A stretch of DNA of 64,000 bases from positions 868,001-932,000 of the forward strand of contig NC_033561.1 in assembly GCF_001680005.1 (NCBI RefSeq), given 5' to 3'. This DNA comes from Plasmodium coatneyi (taxonomy: Eukaryota; Apicomplexa; Aconoidasida; Haemosporida; Plasmodiidae). A program made the position numbers and the translations under genes. Positions 31,501 through 36,985 of the stretch are shown piece after piece. Within the stretch, counting starts at the first letter, position 1, and the number at the start of each line of letters is the position of its first letter. Below the pieces are notes generated by a model that saw only the letters and a program-made list of their open reading frames with translations, did not search any database and was not told where the DNA came from.

Positions 31501-31945
31501 AGTTTTTAACGTCTCCCTTTTGTTCAACCCAAATAGCTTCTTCAGTGCAATTAAGCAAATCCTCTCTAGAAATGAAAAGTGCGAATTGGACAAAATTATT
31601 ATGCAAATTGAGGTCACCAATAAGTCTTTGAATAATATCCACTCCTACCCTAAGGAGGGCGCTTACATCTATGGACTCTACCTCGATGGCGCTAACTACG
31701 ATATTGAGAAAAATACCCTCTGTGACTCCAGCTCCAAGCAGAAGTACTTCCTCATGCCCGTCATTCACTGCAAACCCGTCGTCAGCATGGGTAAGGTAGA
31801 AACGGACGTGTATGAGTGCCCCGTTTATAAGACCGTCTCCAGGGGGCCCACCTACGTCACCAACATTAAGCTCAAGACCAAGGAGAACCAGGAAAAGTGG
31901 GTGCTCGCCGGCGTGGCGCTCATCCTGGATATCGCCGATGATTAG
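16544..31945 (+). CDS. DHC: Dynein heavy chain, axonemal type
   Basis: A motor ATPase that walks on microtubules; this class powers axoneme beating. The single 5133-residue ORF has a long N-terminal tail (residues about 1-1950) and the six-AAA ring. P-loops are at about 2035 (GPAGTGKT, AAA1), 2371 (GEDGCGKS, AAA2), 2831 (GSNGTGKT, AAA3) and 3242 (GFGGSGKQ, AAA4). The antiparallel stalk coiled coil (about 3480-3585 and 3695-3775) brackets the microtubule-binding domain with its SLQNPPKECLDV segment. AAA5, AAA6 and a C-terminal domain with GAYIYGLYLDGANYD and YECPVYKT follow. The C-terminal YGLYLDGA signature and the size suggest an axonemal rather than cytoplasmic chain. Low-complexity inserts interrupt several linkers, including a Gly-Ser-Met repeat (about 4270-4305). 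A short upstream exon (ATG 16409) is possible. Confidence 0.95.
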   Translation: MSKMEEQNGGDCALSEEAEEVLLSAVAFFSPEGGGLQEGALNNIRADENAVKLLNEFTQSEEDCLFVFNEKDTIKFYASILDLQKKKKNEKYLIIYKTSQSKKPLFLEMNNDAENVTRKFLEIFFSNFMNKNDEINSSSLLKEMKKKFNNFLLNLRIIYGELQEKLTLPLLPSGEKEEEEDDINHVEEYLIHFIKCYHVILRNFVNYKKNKYENCQDFLTCLKQKNEDINFLYGEIEKEKFKQIVHTILERKKNSSYKNIIENIRREIVDLKLEVFDLYTHLKPVIHFLQKLENSREEIENKNVFVAPIVHALSLSLDRSEYLIKNCKFVFDFLSRVLINSCKKNMNTPEIINSIYNCVDVLKSKLYGTLNFLLNFLYLFRMYREKNAKLRSLSESCGWSIPARDTQKDETEQECAYFPSISLYIYKLRLLIEYLKIYQTYMKLEKIEIPGEKGKKLTEEVHTILREFNSINETFLDINHEIMNEEETIFINKYNQFEDKVKELNKRLICVFVHSFDKDLKKNIKLLNSFLILRDLRSIEVELVRHASLLCEDLKKEFILVDNLFIKNMTIVANNRGVFLEQGGSVGKVIPDGASSGQVIDHSDSAIANGKADLPKEQLSHLHIDQNAPLFCEVVNLFTSLLKRIEQQYFPLRKIVKVLNFKDEKTEEIHALYRSISAKISQYIGNMSKEWFTETIDVVNNFLNEPIFKQKGELFYVNFHPHIFLFISNVKNLYLNNLTVNEECLKIYNSTNRFKEFIHTLNSITKKYNDIVSKTLGVQKDLFHDKLFTVKNTLLRGVTELRWTQEEIFEYIKMVDRDMTEIFGNISSVHSNLISVLSVTKSWTRKTILERRKKHEDIYNYLNGYKNSMALLKGKLLDDFKNIHMSMKQSFDLLKMKKNNPMWKNYVKFVNSIVTDRVTELVNFLFSNLKSIMTNSERDNEPLFTVKINFVDHKLNLDLKLRCKKSFSITSIFYKWVDDFMNLCSGIKRIDTKSGDYVNEILLSLKINRNKNCIEKYFQSTIDKCYAYLESLKKYEHICKKDIKKEFLQFKVQNEVPLFPTYFEFNNNFRDTLKLININVTHLFPNVLAYKNLILSLKSELSSFHHLRSYEVINFVAFHSEHFVEKLISFSQKDISMYSEYLQVFVRDVIYAVSAFYEGVLANLKDAGVSEFFDPGKKGASRGSGVAQLGGDVTSADGLAELSGGPVYEENLVELNDGIASSVVPNAVPGEPPLAKSKKDAFYNLMRNLRSVKLSRKIIPLIFQKTREIMETLKELGITVKHNEVLEEIERNKERVEIQYNEIKEKIIKYKNEEIKNIKVEIKLFKDELKKLKSGILQNMPNAPKDMQGNPYEKINEYRKSYQVYRDKQKYHNELEILFELDITVFDELNELDNKLKELKNLWDVINSIVFFMEEEKKKLWTDIDVNGNIYLIDFVSQYLRKNLSELKNLPVYEHIMKELKKFSSILPLLVDLNNDCIFDRHWNIIMNLSGSTDNGNMVGNGNKVGNGNVVDEGNVVDSANVESAPKKHLQVKYKELTLQGFFDLKLYKHVDAVHDVMEQAKKEKKIENKIREISQIWRKMNFEFLNKNSYIQITNMDTILEIVDVHTSEILFFINQKKYILFIQETILKTQENLKRIDEVINIWRKFLNKFERLQPIYLNSEDIHSQLPQESRMFFNIENEYKEIILNAYEQKNVLQICLNEDLFYVLRKFFKNIELCEKALNDYLDQKKKAFPRFYFLSNIALLDILSNGKNPMKILPYVNDVFNAIKTIEFGGASAGVEKREAIPDTTEADGGDHSHGATPPTMEFTAKGVYSIENEHLQFPTELALKGNVENYLKDLETHLKVTIRSILEKAKICSENLDEQNRDETMITNFISQVVCTCNQIVVTDEINKCFDELENGNESAFVEYKKILIERINKLIKLVERTQDSNIRTKLLSLIILDVHTRDVIISFIKKKISDGTSFDWQAQLKYYWVYDKKANNYTCEIKLCDFKTKYLYEYIGNSGKLVITPLTDKCYITLTQALNLILGGAPAGPAGTGKTETTKDLSKAIGIAIFIFNCSNQMNYFNMSQICIGLSQTGAWGCFDEFNRISIEVLSVVSTQIKCIFDAIKEKKTVFHFIDDEIVLKKTCGFFITMNPGYAGRTELPENLKNLFRSCSMIVPDIKFICENMLMSFGFIKANKLSYKFVELYQLCKELLRKNIHYDWGLRAVKVVLIQAGNLKRKYSNYDEEVILMKALKDFNIPKITHEDIPIFLGLVNDLFPNVDCGDKFFKEEVGAEGGTDPSHGGDALSMDQSAVTSPQEVASPHELGSPHVVTSPPEAEEHHVVSFDEAIRISLREANLQIDDNFILKVKQLKDLMDVRHCVFILGEDGCGKSSVIQILINTLNRMNEKCLHEVINPKSIESYELYGYLNKNNEWVDGALSSIMRKMSRNISPYSESVKHKVLLLDGNIDAEWIESMNTVMDDNKVLTLVSNERIPFTKEMHLFFEITNMKYASPATVSRGGVLYINRGDISYKLYISSWINLLKNHVAKTEFYYLFNIFYAQNIDMLRKQCKFAFELSNLDIVRSICNYIDYFLVKYEKYISEVIRRIENRQGEDDPMEERKESLPVEAGGEAVSLGSAPKGENAQQEDHLMGEDPQNGDEKNVVNKINYNYEILKDYYNSFFMNSYMWVLNNLIVEDKLMNARNALNNNVKSNVKVKMGSDYCCNYAYNIYDNEWKHLSEYLDSDILFLQKMRWNFGQEEGEAEETGEVDQVGEAEEGEDVDETDQVSHAHAKPKHKKKSENNYIESMLPHNYDELYINTIELIRTEKMIKYSLDRNQPILVYGSNGTGKTKCISNNINMNIEKFTHTTISINYYTNSFSLQKIIENNVEKRNTRTYGPPNQKRHIFFLEDMNITAKDNCDTQQTLEFLRQLLTYKLIYDRENLDEKKFIHDVLFIGTVNNNANKLIDKRIQNKFHIINIEDISMKTFDNVYKVILKQHLLKFDDTVKGLLNNIISFSHDLYSRVTENIAFNLSNSAPHYLFNLNDIHGAFHNIIKCTNPDLYNGGNFKFLMIFFHEMQHVYMNKLTSNEHIEIFTQIFNRLVQQHFPFCLEELGRHRATFDGEANTIGMTGMTGVTGVTCVDGDMHTSNGLSTSQGISTSQGVNATTTTAAANLPYDPNKNIFTSFISVRNGLDKMYLGVKKFHVLKEVLAEKLTEYNNSHVELPLVLFDYAVVQICKICRILDFDISHLMLIGFGGSGKQSLVKLSIFINCLNLLQISTNNNYDLSNFKADLQEFHLKCAIKPGNVHVLLLKEQNILDSFLPYINDLTSTGLCNDLFTKDEYLGIFSSIRNQIKYLNIGESNEDVFNYYISKIKRNFKVAVTHSPISSLYRDRLTKFPSFLSNFSFVYFLPWPYEALVNVSSKFLSDLEIEEELKKSICEHMAYVHTSTNEMNKVYLEKKNRYNYVIPKTFLEYIYFYKNLLHVKNHEIEKSVERLNKGLLALTSTRENVEVLKKEIEVKIKNIEEKKVEVNEIIKKVKEATEVTNKEQQIVNEEKKKTEIFTREAIDIQMKADEELSEALPIMNKAKEAVNCITKSAIQELKSLQNPPKECLDVTHAVLIALKEIKNYSWKFAQKIMNNPSQFLSKLQKFDAENMEEETVHLLTPFIEKKFFNYEMMKTKSSACAYLALWLVNIVKYNEVYKKVKPLMDKLQEATNNKNSAEEKLNLLENKVKELTDSVEKLRTKMNEVNEEKNKIIKIFNESKDKLNRAENLVNMLSDEYSRWSDEIGIIISNKKYIYGDCLLLSSFITYLGVFSSSFRVKLWKNLWLEQIKKSNILISEISSPIDIMVQDIQIATWKNEKLPEDRISIENALIVSTCYRWPLLIDPQLQGLKWLKVKGGNNITCLQFNSDHFIAKVKNVILRGGYLIIENVTEEIDNIIDGLLNREFIKRGNDTFVKIDNEEMQFNYPNAISRVSKIKSFYESSATSGRGEHNNSGSFHGDGEVDDGELDNDNDDATEEEEDEEEHLPNKSTPRRGNKQSRTNGRQQHGGSSRRGRDSPTGDMSMTTPRDKQDDEKNYEKMSNSQSMSKALSNGSLRKAAPFFNLILQTKLSNPHFKPEVNSQCTLINFSVTCEGLEEQILAIIVNIEKPELEKQKQILVKNRNEYKIVLNKLEDEILYQLSAADSTTIIDNISLINSLKTTKDTSISIQKQVADSITTENEINKTRELYRTLANEASIVYFILILMHNINYMYQYSLDSFISLLLKSIEAVHAGVGMGRRIGSGMGSGMGSGIGNGMGSGIGRGLGSGVGSVEEDTLGDSRGYFHERAEREGGAEEDDAEEATRKGEEQNDLCDEHMNELIISFRKTIYSWINRGLLEEDKLLFNCIFVFKLLEKNKIHDKDFSMDYLNFFLKPPRTKEAIQNPLKEWLADDCWRNVCMLSKFKEFESLTNNIHIDAQHKFKQWCSEIQPEICTLPLEWKKLSNNSFKKLLIIRSLRPDRVTVTLEKYIRNVLPNSEEIMERKNSFVDTLESSYNFMINSTPILFILTPGSDFIKYVEQLGKKNKFFLNSNLHIVSLGQGQETIALFKLELAHKEGHWIVLENIHLMAKFNLVLENVIDKYAAEGSHPNFRLFLTAEVTKNIPISILERSIKLTNEAPTGFKENLKRAFTFFSLDDYEEKDLRTKNILFSLCYFHSIIVERSKFGAQGFNIKYPFSLSDLRDSAKVLFNYLDNQNSIKVPWNDLKYIFGEIMYGGHIVNDKDMLVCKTYLNYYMKEQSLEGMQLIPFSKNVQLFSPNNYAYDKILKYIDTQIVAESSILYGLNQHAEMSFRTNESIKLLTNIFKLKLQESSTFVEELTTGETLEVRTANILSDILNEIENVHFNVDELVKSIPDDQITPLQYFLFQECTLMNSLTSIMRESLKELHLAIKGEINMNTKMESLMGSLYKDQLPELWKNNSYSSNRNLCSWIVNLKERISFLSDWFNDPLVTPKVFNVSLLFNPNSFFSAIKQILSRNEKCELDKIIMQIEVTNKSLNNIHSYPKEGAYIYGLYLDGANYDIEKNTLCDSSSKQKYFLMPVIHCKPVVSMGKVETDVYECPVYKTVSRGPTYVTNIKLKTKENQEKWVLAGVALILDIADD
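29353..29460 (+). repeat. Gly/Ser/Met-rich repeat inside the dynein coding sequence
   Basis: A degenerate 12-bp repeat (GGTAGCGGTATG-type units) encodes runs of GSGM, GSGI and GNGM in a linker between the AAA5 and AAA6 regions. An acidic insert follows. The frame is kept throughout. Confidence 0.85.
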
Positions 31946-32976
31946 AGCGGTCACGTGAGGCCAAGTGAAGCAAAGCGAAGCGAATTAGTGTGTACTACAC
32001 TTTTTTACGAACCGTGTGCATATATATGCGCGAATTTTACTTCCCTCCCCCTGGGAGTAATTTTTTTTTTTTTTTTTTTTGACCCATGCGTCTTCACGGG
32101 CAGAGGGGCGATCCGTGTATTTGCTTTGCTTACCCTTTCACCTGCTCCTTTTTCCCCTTTTTTTTTTTTTTTTTATTTTTGTTCTAACTGATAAACGCGT
32201 GGTCCTCGCAAGGGGGCTAATTTAATGGTCATTTTTTCCCGCCCTACACATGGATATGCAAGCAGGAAAAAATGAACCAACAAGCGCAACGGGGGGCTAT
32301 TCATGAGGTGAAGCGTTTGGCTGTTGGAACATTAGTCGGTTGGGCGACGAGGTTACCACGTAGCAACTGCGCGAGTGGCCACTTTTGGCGAGGTGCAATT
32401 TAGCAACTACTCACATCCCCCCGCGGGCACGCTACAGGCACAGTGTTTGCATACACATGGCTCCCCCCCCACATATGTCCCTCTTGCGATTGCTTTGCTT
32501 AACTTTTGGAGAAGGGAAAAAAAAAAAAAAAATCTGTTGTGAGTAGCAATCCGTAATTGTTCATTTGTTCATTTGTTCATTTGTTCATTTGTTCGTTTGT
32601 TTATTTGTTCACTTGTTTATTTGTTCACTTGTTCGTTTGTTTGCTCATGTGTTGATTCATTCGTTTGTTTGATAGTTTTACTTTTTTCCTGTTTTATTTT
32701 ATTTTATTTTATTTTTCTCATCATTTTCGTGCAACTACGCAAACATAAGGAGACTCTCCGTCTGAGGGCATTCGTTTTCCACGTATGTTTGAGCCTTCCT
32801 ACCTCTCCCCCCCCTTCCCCTTAAGATCGACCAACTGGCCACCCCTACCTGTAGAAGAGGCTGGCTATTATGTGTGCACGCGAGCACGGTTGAGTGGGGG
32901 TAGGCAGAGATGTGAGCAAGTATATACACATCACGGTAGCGGGGTGCCAGTAGCGTGGCAACATCGTGGCCATACA
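31946..32976. other. Intergenic between dynein and the multi-TM protein gene
   Basis: About 1 kb with two long poly-T runs (about 32060-32080 and 32158-32174), a poly-A run (about 32517-32532) and the TTCATTTG minisatellite described separately. The frame of the next gene is open upstream to 32785, but that part (RSTNWPPLPVEEAGYY) has no conserved look. Confidence 0.5.
32559..32680. repeat. 8-bp minisatellite, TTCATTTG-type, about 13 copies
   Basis: Tandem TTCATTTG units degrade into TTCGTTTG, TTTATTTG and TTCACTTG variants towards the 3' end, then into TTTTA-type repeats up to about 32715. It lies in the presumed promoter or 5' UTR of the following gene. Confidence 0.9.
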
Positions 32977-34356
32977 ATGGAAGAAGACGATACGGAGCAA
33001 ACCCTGTTTAGGAGAACCCCCAACCAAAGGAGCAGGGATGGGTGCCGAATGTGCCAGGACAAATATCGGAAGTTCATTAACACGTGCTTGGCTTGGGAAT
33101 TGGTACTCCTGGTGGTGCACATATTAATCTTTCTCATACTAATTTTCAAATGGGTAAAGGACAGAAAACTGGATGACGAAAACAAAAAACTGTTTAGGAC
33201 ATTCGAAAGTGGGGGGCATTTTTTTCAGGGGGTTTTATTCGTCTTGCTGATTGTCCCCTTCAGATTTAACAAAAGGATCATAAAATGGATTTATAATTTT
33301 TCCATGAAAAATGAGACACACATGGATGAGTGCAGACAGCAACCGTACCAGCGGCCGTATGCCGATATTGAGGAGAATAAAAGGGGGAATTATTCCTCCA
33401 ATGAAGAGGATGGCGATGAGGGGGTAAGCGAAAAGGGAAGTAAAAGGAACTCTGGTATGAACACCACACTCGGTAGTTTCAGTGATAATAATATAGACCA
33501 CGGGGTAGTGAGCGGCCGGGCAGTGAACAACCAGGCAGTGGTCGAGCATTTTTCCGATGCGAGTGAAATTGGCACGGGGAAGAGAGACGGTAACGGGCAG
33601 TTCATCCATATAGGCTATACTAATAGTGCCAGAGGTGGAAACGGTATGGATCACCAGAACGGAAACGCTGGAAAAACCACCTCCGGGGAACGCGTAACCA
33701 TGAACAGGCGAAAGAAGGGGAGCAACTGCAGCAGTGGCAGCCTACACCGTGGAAACACAAACAGAAAAATCCCCTTGTGCGAATCTTTTATGAACAGCTT
33801 GGTCTTTCCAGTGAACACCCCAAAACATACAAGAGAAAAAATTCGGTACTTCTTCCTGTGCGCAAAGTTGTATGCAAAAAAGAAGATCTCGTTTCTGTTT
33901 CTTCTCAAATATGCCTGTTCCTTTATCCTAATGTTTGCCTATCCGTTGTACAATCTAGTGAAGAGGAAGTTTTTCCGCGAAATTTTCTACAAGTCGTCGT
34001 ACTACATGAATGGATTCGACTTCGCAGCGGGTCTACTCACGGGATTCCTCTTCGTCTTGGTTTACGGAGTGGTAAAATTTTTTGCTAGTTTTTATATGAA
34101 CAGAAAAAATGAGAAGTTTTACTTTTTCGATAACTATCCCTTTTTGGGGGAAGTGAAGTGCCTATGTGATGAAAACGTCCGGATCATTACACATAATAAT
34201 CCCCACCTGAAGGACATGGCGATAGAGTACCTTAATGCGTATGCGATTTACAAGACTTTTCTTTTGAAAGGGATTTTAATTCAGTTCCTTTTGTGTATCT
34301 GCGCCTTTGCCTTTACCTTTATGTCGATGAATACCTCTGTGTCGGTTAAGGGATGA
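32977..34356 (+). CDS. Conserved Plasmodium-type multi-TM membrane protein, unknown function
   Basis: I do not recognise a family. From ATG 32977 the product is 459 residues (MEEDDTEQTLFRRTPNQR...). It has about five hydrophobic segments: near residues 30-55 (ELVLLVVHILIFLILIFKWV), 85-100 (FFQGVLFVLLIVPF), 300-325 (FLFLLKYACSFILMFAYPL), 345-370 (GLLTGFLFVLVYGVVKFF) and 430-455 (IQFLLCICAFAFTFM). A long polar, Asn/Gly/Ser-rich loop (about 115-270) separates spans 2 and 3. A CRMCQDKY motif precedes the first span. The frame is open further upstream, but the ATG chosen is the first followed by protein-like sequence. An alternative C-terminus through a downstream exon at 34703 is possible. Confidence 0.75.
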   Translation: MEEDDTEQTLFRRTPNQRSRDGCRMCQDKYRKFINTCLAWELVLLVVHILIFLILIFKWVKDRKLDDENKKLFRTFESGGHFFQGVLFVLLIVPFRFNKRIIKWIYNFSMKNETHMDECRQQPYQRPYADIEENKRGNYSSNEEDGDEGVSEKGSKRNSGMNTTLGSFSDNNIDHGVVSGRAVNNQAVVEHFSDASEIGTGKRDGNGQFIHIGYTNSARGGNGMDHQNGNAGKTTSGERVTMNRRKKGSNCSSGSLHRGNTNRKIPLCESFMNSLVFPVNTPKHTREKIRYFFLCAKLYAKKKISFLFLLKYACSFILMFAYPLYNLVKRKFFREIFYKSSYYMNGFDFAAGLLTGFLFVLVYGVVKFFASFYMNRKNEKFYFFDNYPFLGEVKCLCDENVRIITHNNPHLKDMAIEYLNAYAIYKTFLLKGILIQFLLCICAFAFTFMSMNTSVSVKG

Positions 34357-35556
34357 CGCGTGGAAGTGTTAACACGGTGAAGTTTTCGCTGCAGCTTGCC
34401 CCGCCGCTTTCGGAGTGGCCCTGCCTTATCGTCCCTTTTCATTCACTTCACTCGATTGAAGGCCCCCCCCACAGCACACACTGTGTGCGTTCGTTATCCG
34501 TGGAACTTGGCCTTTTTATATTCTCTCCTTACTGCCTCCCCCCCATGTTGTGTATTTTTTCGTATCACTTTTGCGTCATTTTTTGCCACTTTTTTATACC
34601 CCTTTTTTTTGTCTCTTTTTTTTCCGCCTTTTCCTTTTCCTTGCGTCCCCCCCCCGTCCTCCGTTCCGGAGGGGCTGTACTCTTTTGTTTTTTTAATTCG
34701 TTCAGACGATCCTGTATTTGTACATACGCCTCGGCTACCATGTTATCGGCCGCAAGCAGCTACGTCATAATGTTTGGGCAACCCACACGTTTTTCCTTTT
34801 TGCGTGACGACAAAATTAAAAGTCAACTGGAGCACGAGAGGGTGACGCAAAAGGTTACTCCGTTTGTTTTTGTTCAGCCGTACGTTCTCTTACCGAGAGG
34901 GAAAAGAACGGGCAGCGAACAAGTTGGACCAAGGCGATGGAACCCCAATTGGGGGGAAGTGACTTGCGGGGAAAAGGCTAATTCTGGGGGGAAAAAATGT
35001 GCCCGCACAGTTTGGAAGGAAATAAACGGCTGGCCTGTTTGTTCGATACGTGTCAATCAGCACTGCGTGTAAGTAACGTATGTGCGTGTCATGGCGTCAC
35101 TATGCCAACTGCACCATGTGTATCGTGCGCGCGTTGCACGAACCAACCGACGCTCACGGAAATGCTGCACTGACGAAGGCGGGAACTCAAAAAGGAAAAA
35201 AAAAAAAAACAAAAAAAAATGCAAAAAAAAATACGTAGCAAAATGCTTCCCAAAAATACCTCCCCAAAACGGGTAGAGATACATATGGTTTATTCCGGCG
35301 CGCCAAGCGGAACGCAGATTTGCTGAAATGAAAAGAACTTTTCCCACCAAGGGGGGAAACTTCACAAGAGCAGCAATGCGCGGTAAATCGAAGCAGTGTT
35401 AAACCGTCACTACACCAGCTACCTGTACAATAGGACTATTCCCACGGATTTCGCAAACTACACAGGCGAAGGAAACGCACACAGGCTTCCCTACTACGCG
35501 CTTTACGTCCGCTTGCGAAGTATCCAATTTTATTGCCACATAACAAAGGAGGGAAA
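34357..35556. other. Intergenic region with one strong splice acceptor and exon-like frame
   Basis: About 1.2 kb between two same-strand genes. A pyrimidine tract ending in TTCGTTCAG (about 34697-34705) is followed by a frame reading TILYLYIRLGYHVIGRK to a TGA, which looks protein-like. It could be a last exon of the upstream gene (joined from TCG|GTTAAG at about 34344). The remainder has A-rich runs (35196-35230) and no supported gene. Confidence 0.4.
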
Positions 35557-36409
35557 ATGAGTTGGGCACAGTGGTGGCCGCATGACCCAGCCCCCAAAAC
35601 GGACTCCCTTGATCCGTACCTCGTCAAAGTGGAGAAGCAAAAGGTATGACAAGTCGCACAAGGAAGATTAAAAAAAAAAAAAAAAAGGACCCACCCCAAC
35701 GTTTAACATAATTGAGAAAATACGTCATCATTGTGTGTGTGCGTATGCAAAGGGTGGCCTCATATGGAAGTGGATGGAAAACCAACATGCTGACGAAACG
35801 TAAAAACGATGCGTCAAAATATTATGAATGTTCATATTTTTTTTTTTTTTTTTTTTGACAAAACGTAGGTTTACTGGTACTGTGCGTGCGGGACGAGCAA
35901 AAACCAACCATGGTGTGATGGAACCCACAAAGGAAGTGGTAAAAATGATGCGTCCGTGTGGCGGAAGTGCCTACATGTCAGACATTTTCCTGTGGACAGA
36001 TGAGAACATTTCCATAACAACGTCGCTTGTGCGTGTCCTTATGTCCACAGGAACGTTGCACACATGTTGGACACATCATGGTGACCCGTCATTATTTCAC
36101 TGCTTGATTTTTTTTTTTTTATCATTTTCGCGTAGGAAGGAAACCCATCATGTACATCCCGCAGACAAGTGGATACAGACTTCTGAGTGGTTGCAGGCAG
36201 AGCACACACCTTCCGCATTACGATTTTTCGGATTTATGGGTAAGCGGTGGAAGGGAGTAGAGGGATGAGTTTACCCTTCCCCCGGGGTGCATGTCTTACT
36301 GTGTGTGCCATGTAGCTTTTATGAAAGAAGTGGAGAGGGTGCAAGTTGCCTTTCCTTTGCGGGGAAGTATGCGCCTCGGATTTTGTTCTTCCCCCATTTT
36401 TACTGACCT

Positions 36410-36440
<31 letters not shown>

Positions 36441-36552
36441 CCTCCCCACTTTCAAGGTCCGAGCGAATAAGAACGTGCCGAAGGCGGCCGTCTTTACGTA
36501 CGTCGCGCTTTTTTCGTTTGGCATTATGACCACCTGGTTGTTTCACCCGTAG
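35557..36552 (+). CDS. CDGSH iron-sulfur domain protein with C-terminal membrane anchor, four exons
   Basis: CDGSH proteins bind a 2Fe-2S cluster through three Cys and one His and act in Fe-S or redox signalling, usually at mitochondria. Exons 35557-35643, 35869-35938, 36136-36239 and 36457-36552 join in phase (donors GTATGA, GTAAAA, GTAAGC; acceptors CGTAG, CGTAG, TCAAG) into 118 residues. Residues about 30-50 hold an intact motif, YCACGTSKNQPWCDGTH, with all four ligands. A KPIMYIPQTSGY segment follows and then a second motif at the expected place, SGCRQSTHLPHYDFSDL, in which two Cys, the Gly and the His are replaced. The tail AAVFTYVALFSFGIMTTWLF is a probable C-terminal membrane anchor. 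The N-terminus (MSWAQWWPHDPAPK) is not a clear presequence. I recall a CDGSH protein annotated at the syntenic P. falciparum position. Confidence 0.85.
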
Positions 36553-36985
36553 GAGGGTGACGCGCACGGAAGGAGCGCTGACCTTGGTGATGCACCTGGT
36601 GAACGGCGTTGTTTTTCGTGCCCCTTTTTTATCTTTCAACGGTGTATCGATACACAGCAACGTGTCAGTGTAGCTGTACGGGAGTATCACCACATTGCAA
36701 TCCTTCCACCACTAATAAACGTAAAGAAAAAATTTTTAAAAAAAAATTTTATTTTGCAAAAAGTAGAAGTGCTGCAAGTTGGCAGTTGGAGCGGTGCTCC
36801 CGTTGGGGATACACACTCTCCTGATGGGGAACTCTTCAAAAAAAACGTGTCACCCCAGGGTCGGGATCACCACAATGTAGCGATATATGCGCACCGCGTA
36901 ACATCATCGAAAAAGGAATTCAATGAGGTGCAGGAAGCGCTAAGAATGTGCTGTTGACACCATCACCTGGACCCCCCCCATGAAC
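36553..36985. other. Intergenic, convergent 3' ends
   Basis: About 430 bp between the CDGSH protein and IspG genes, which converge. It contains A-rich stretches (36725-36760) and nothing gene-like. Confidence 0.6.

Noticed and set aside
34353..35072. 239-codon plus-strand open frame
   Set aside because: Made of poly-pyrimidine and G-rich stretches with no conserved pattern; the only protein-like part is in a different frame after the 34705 acceptor.
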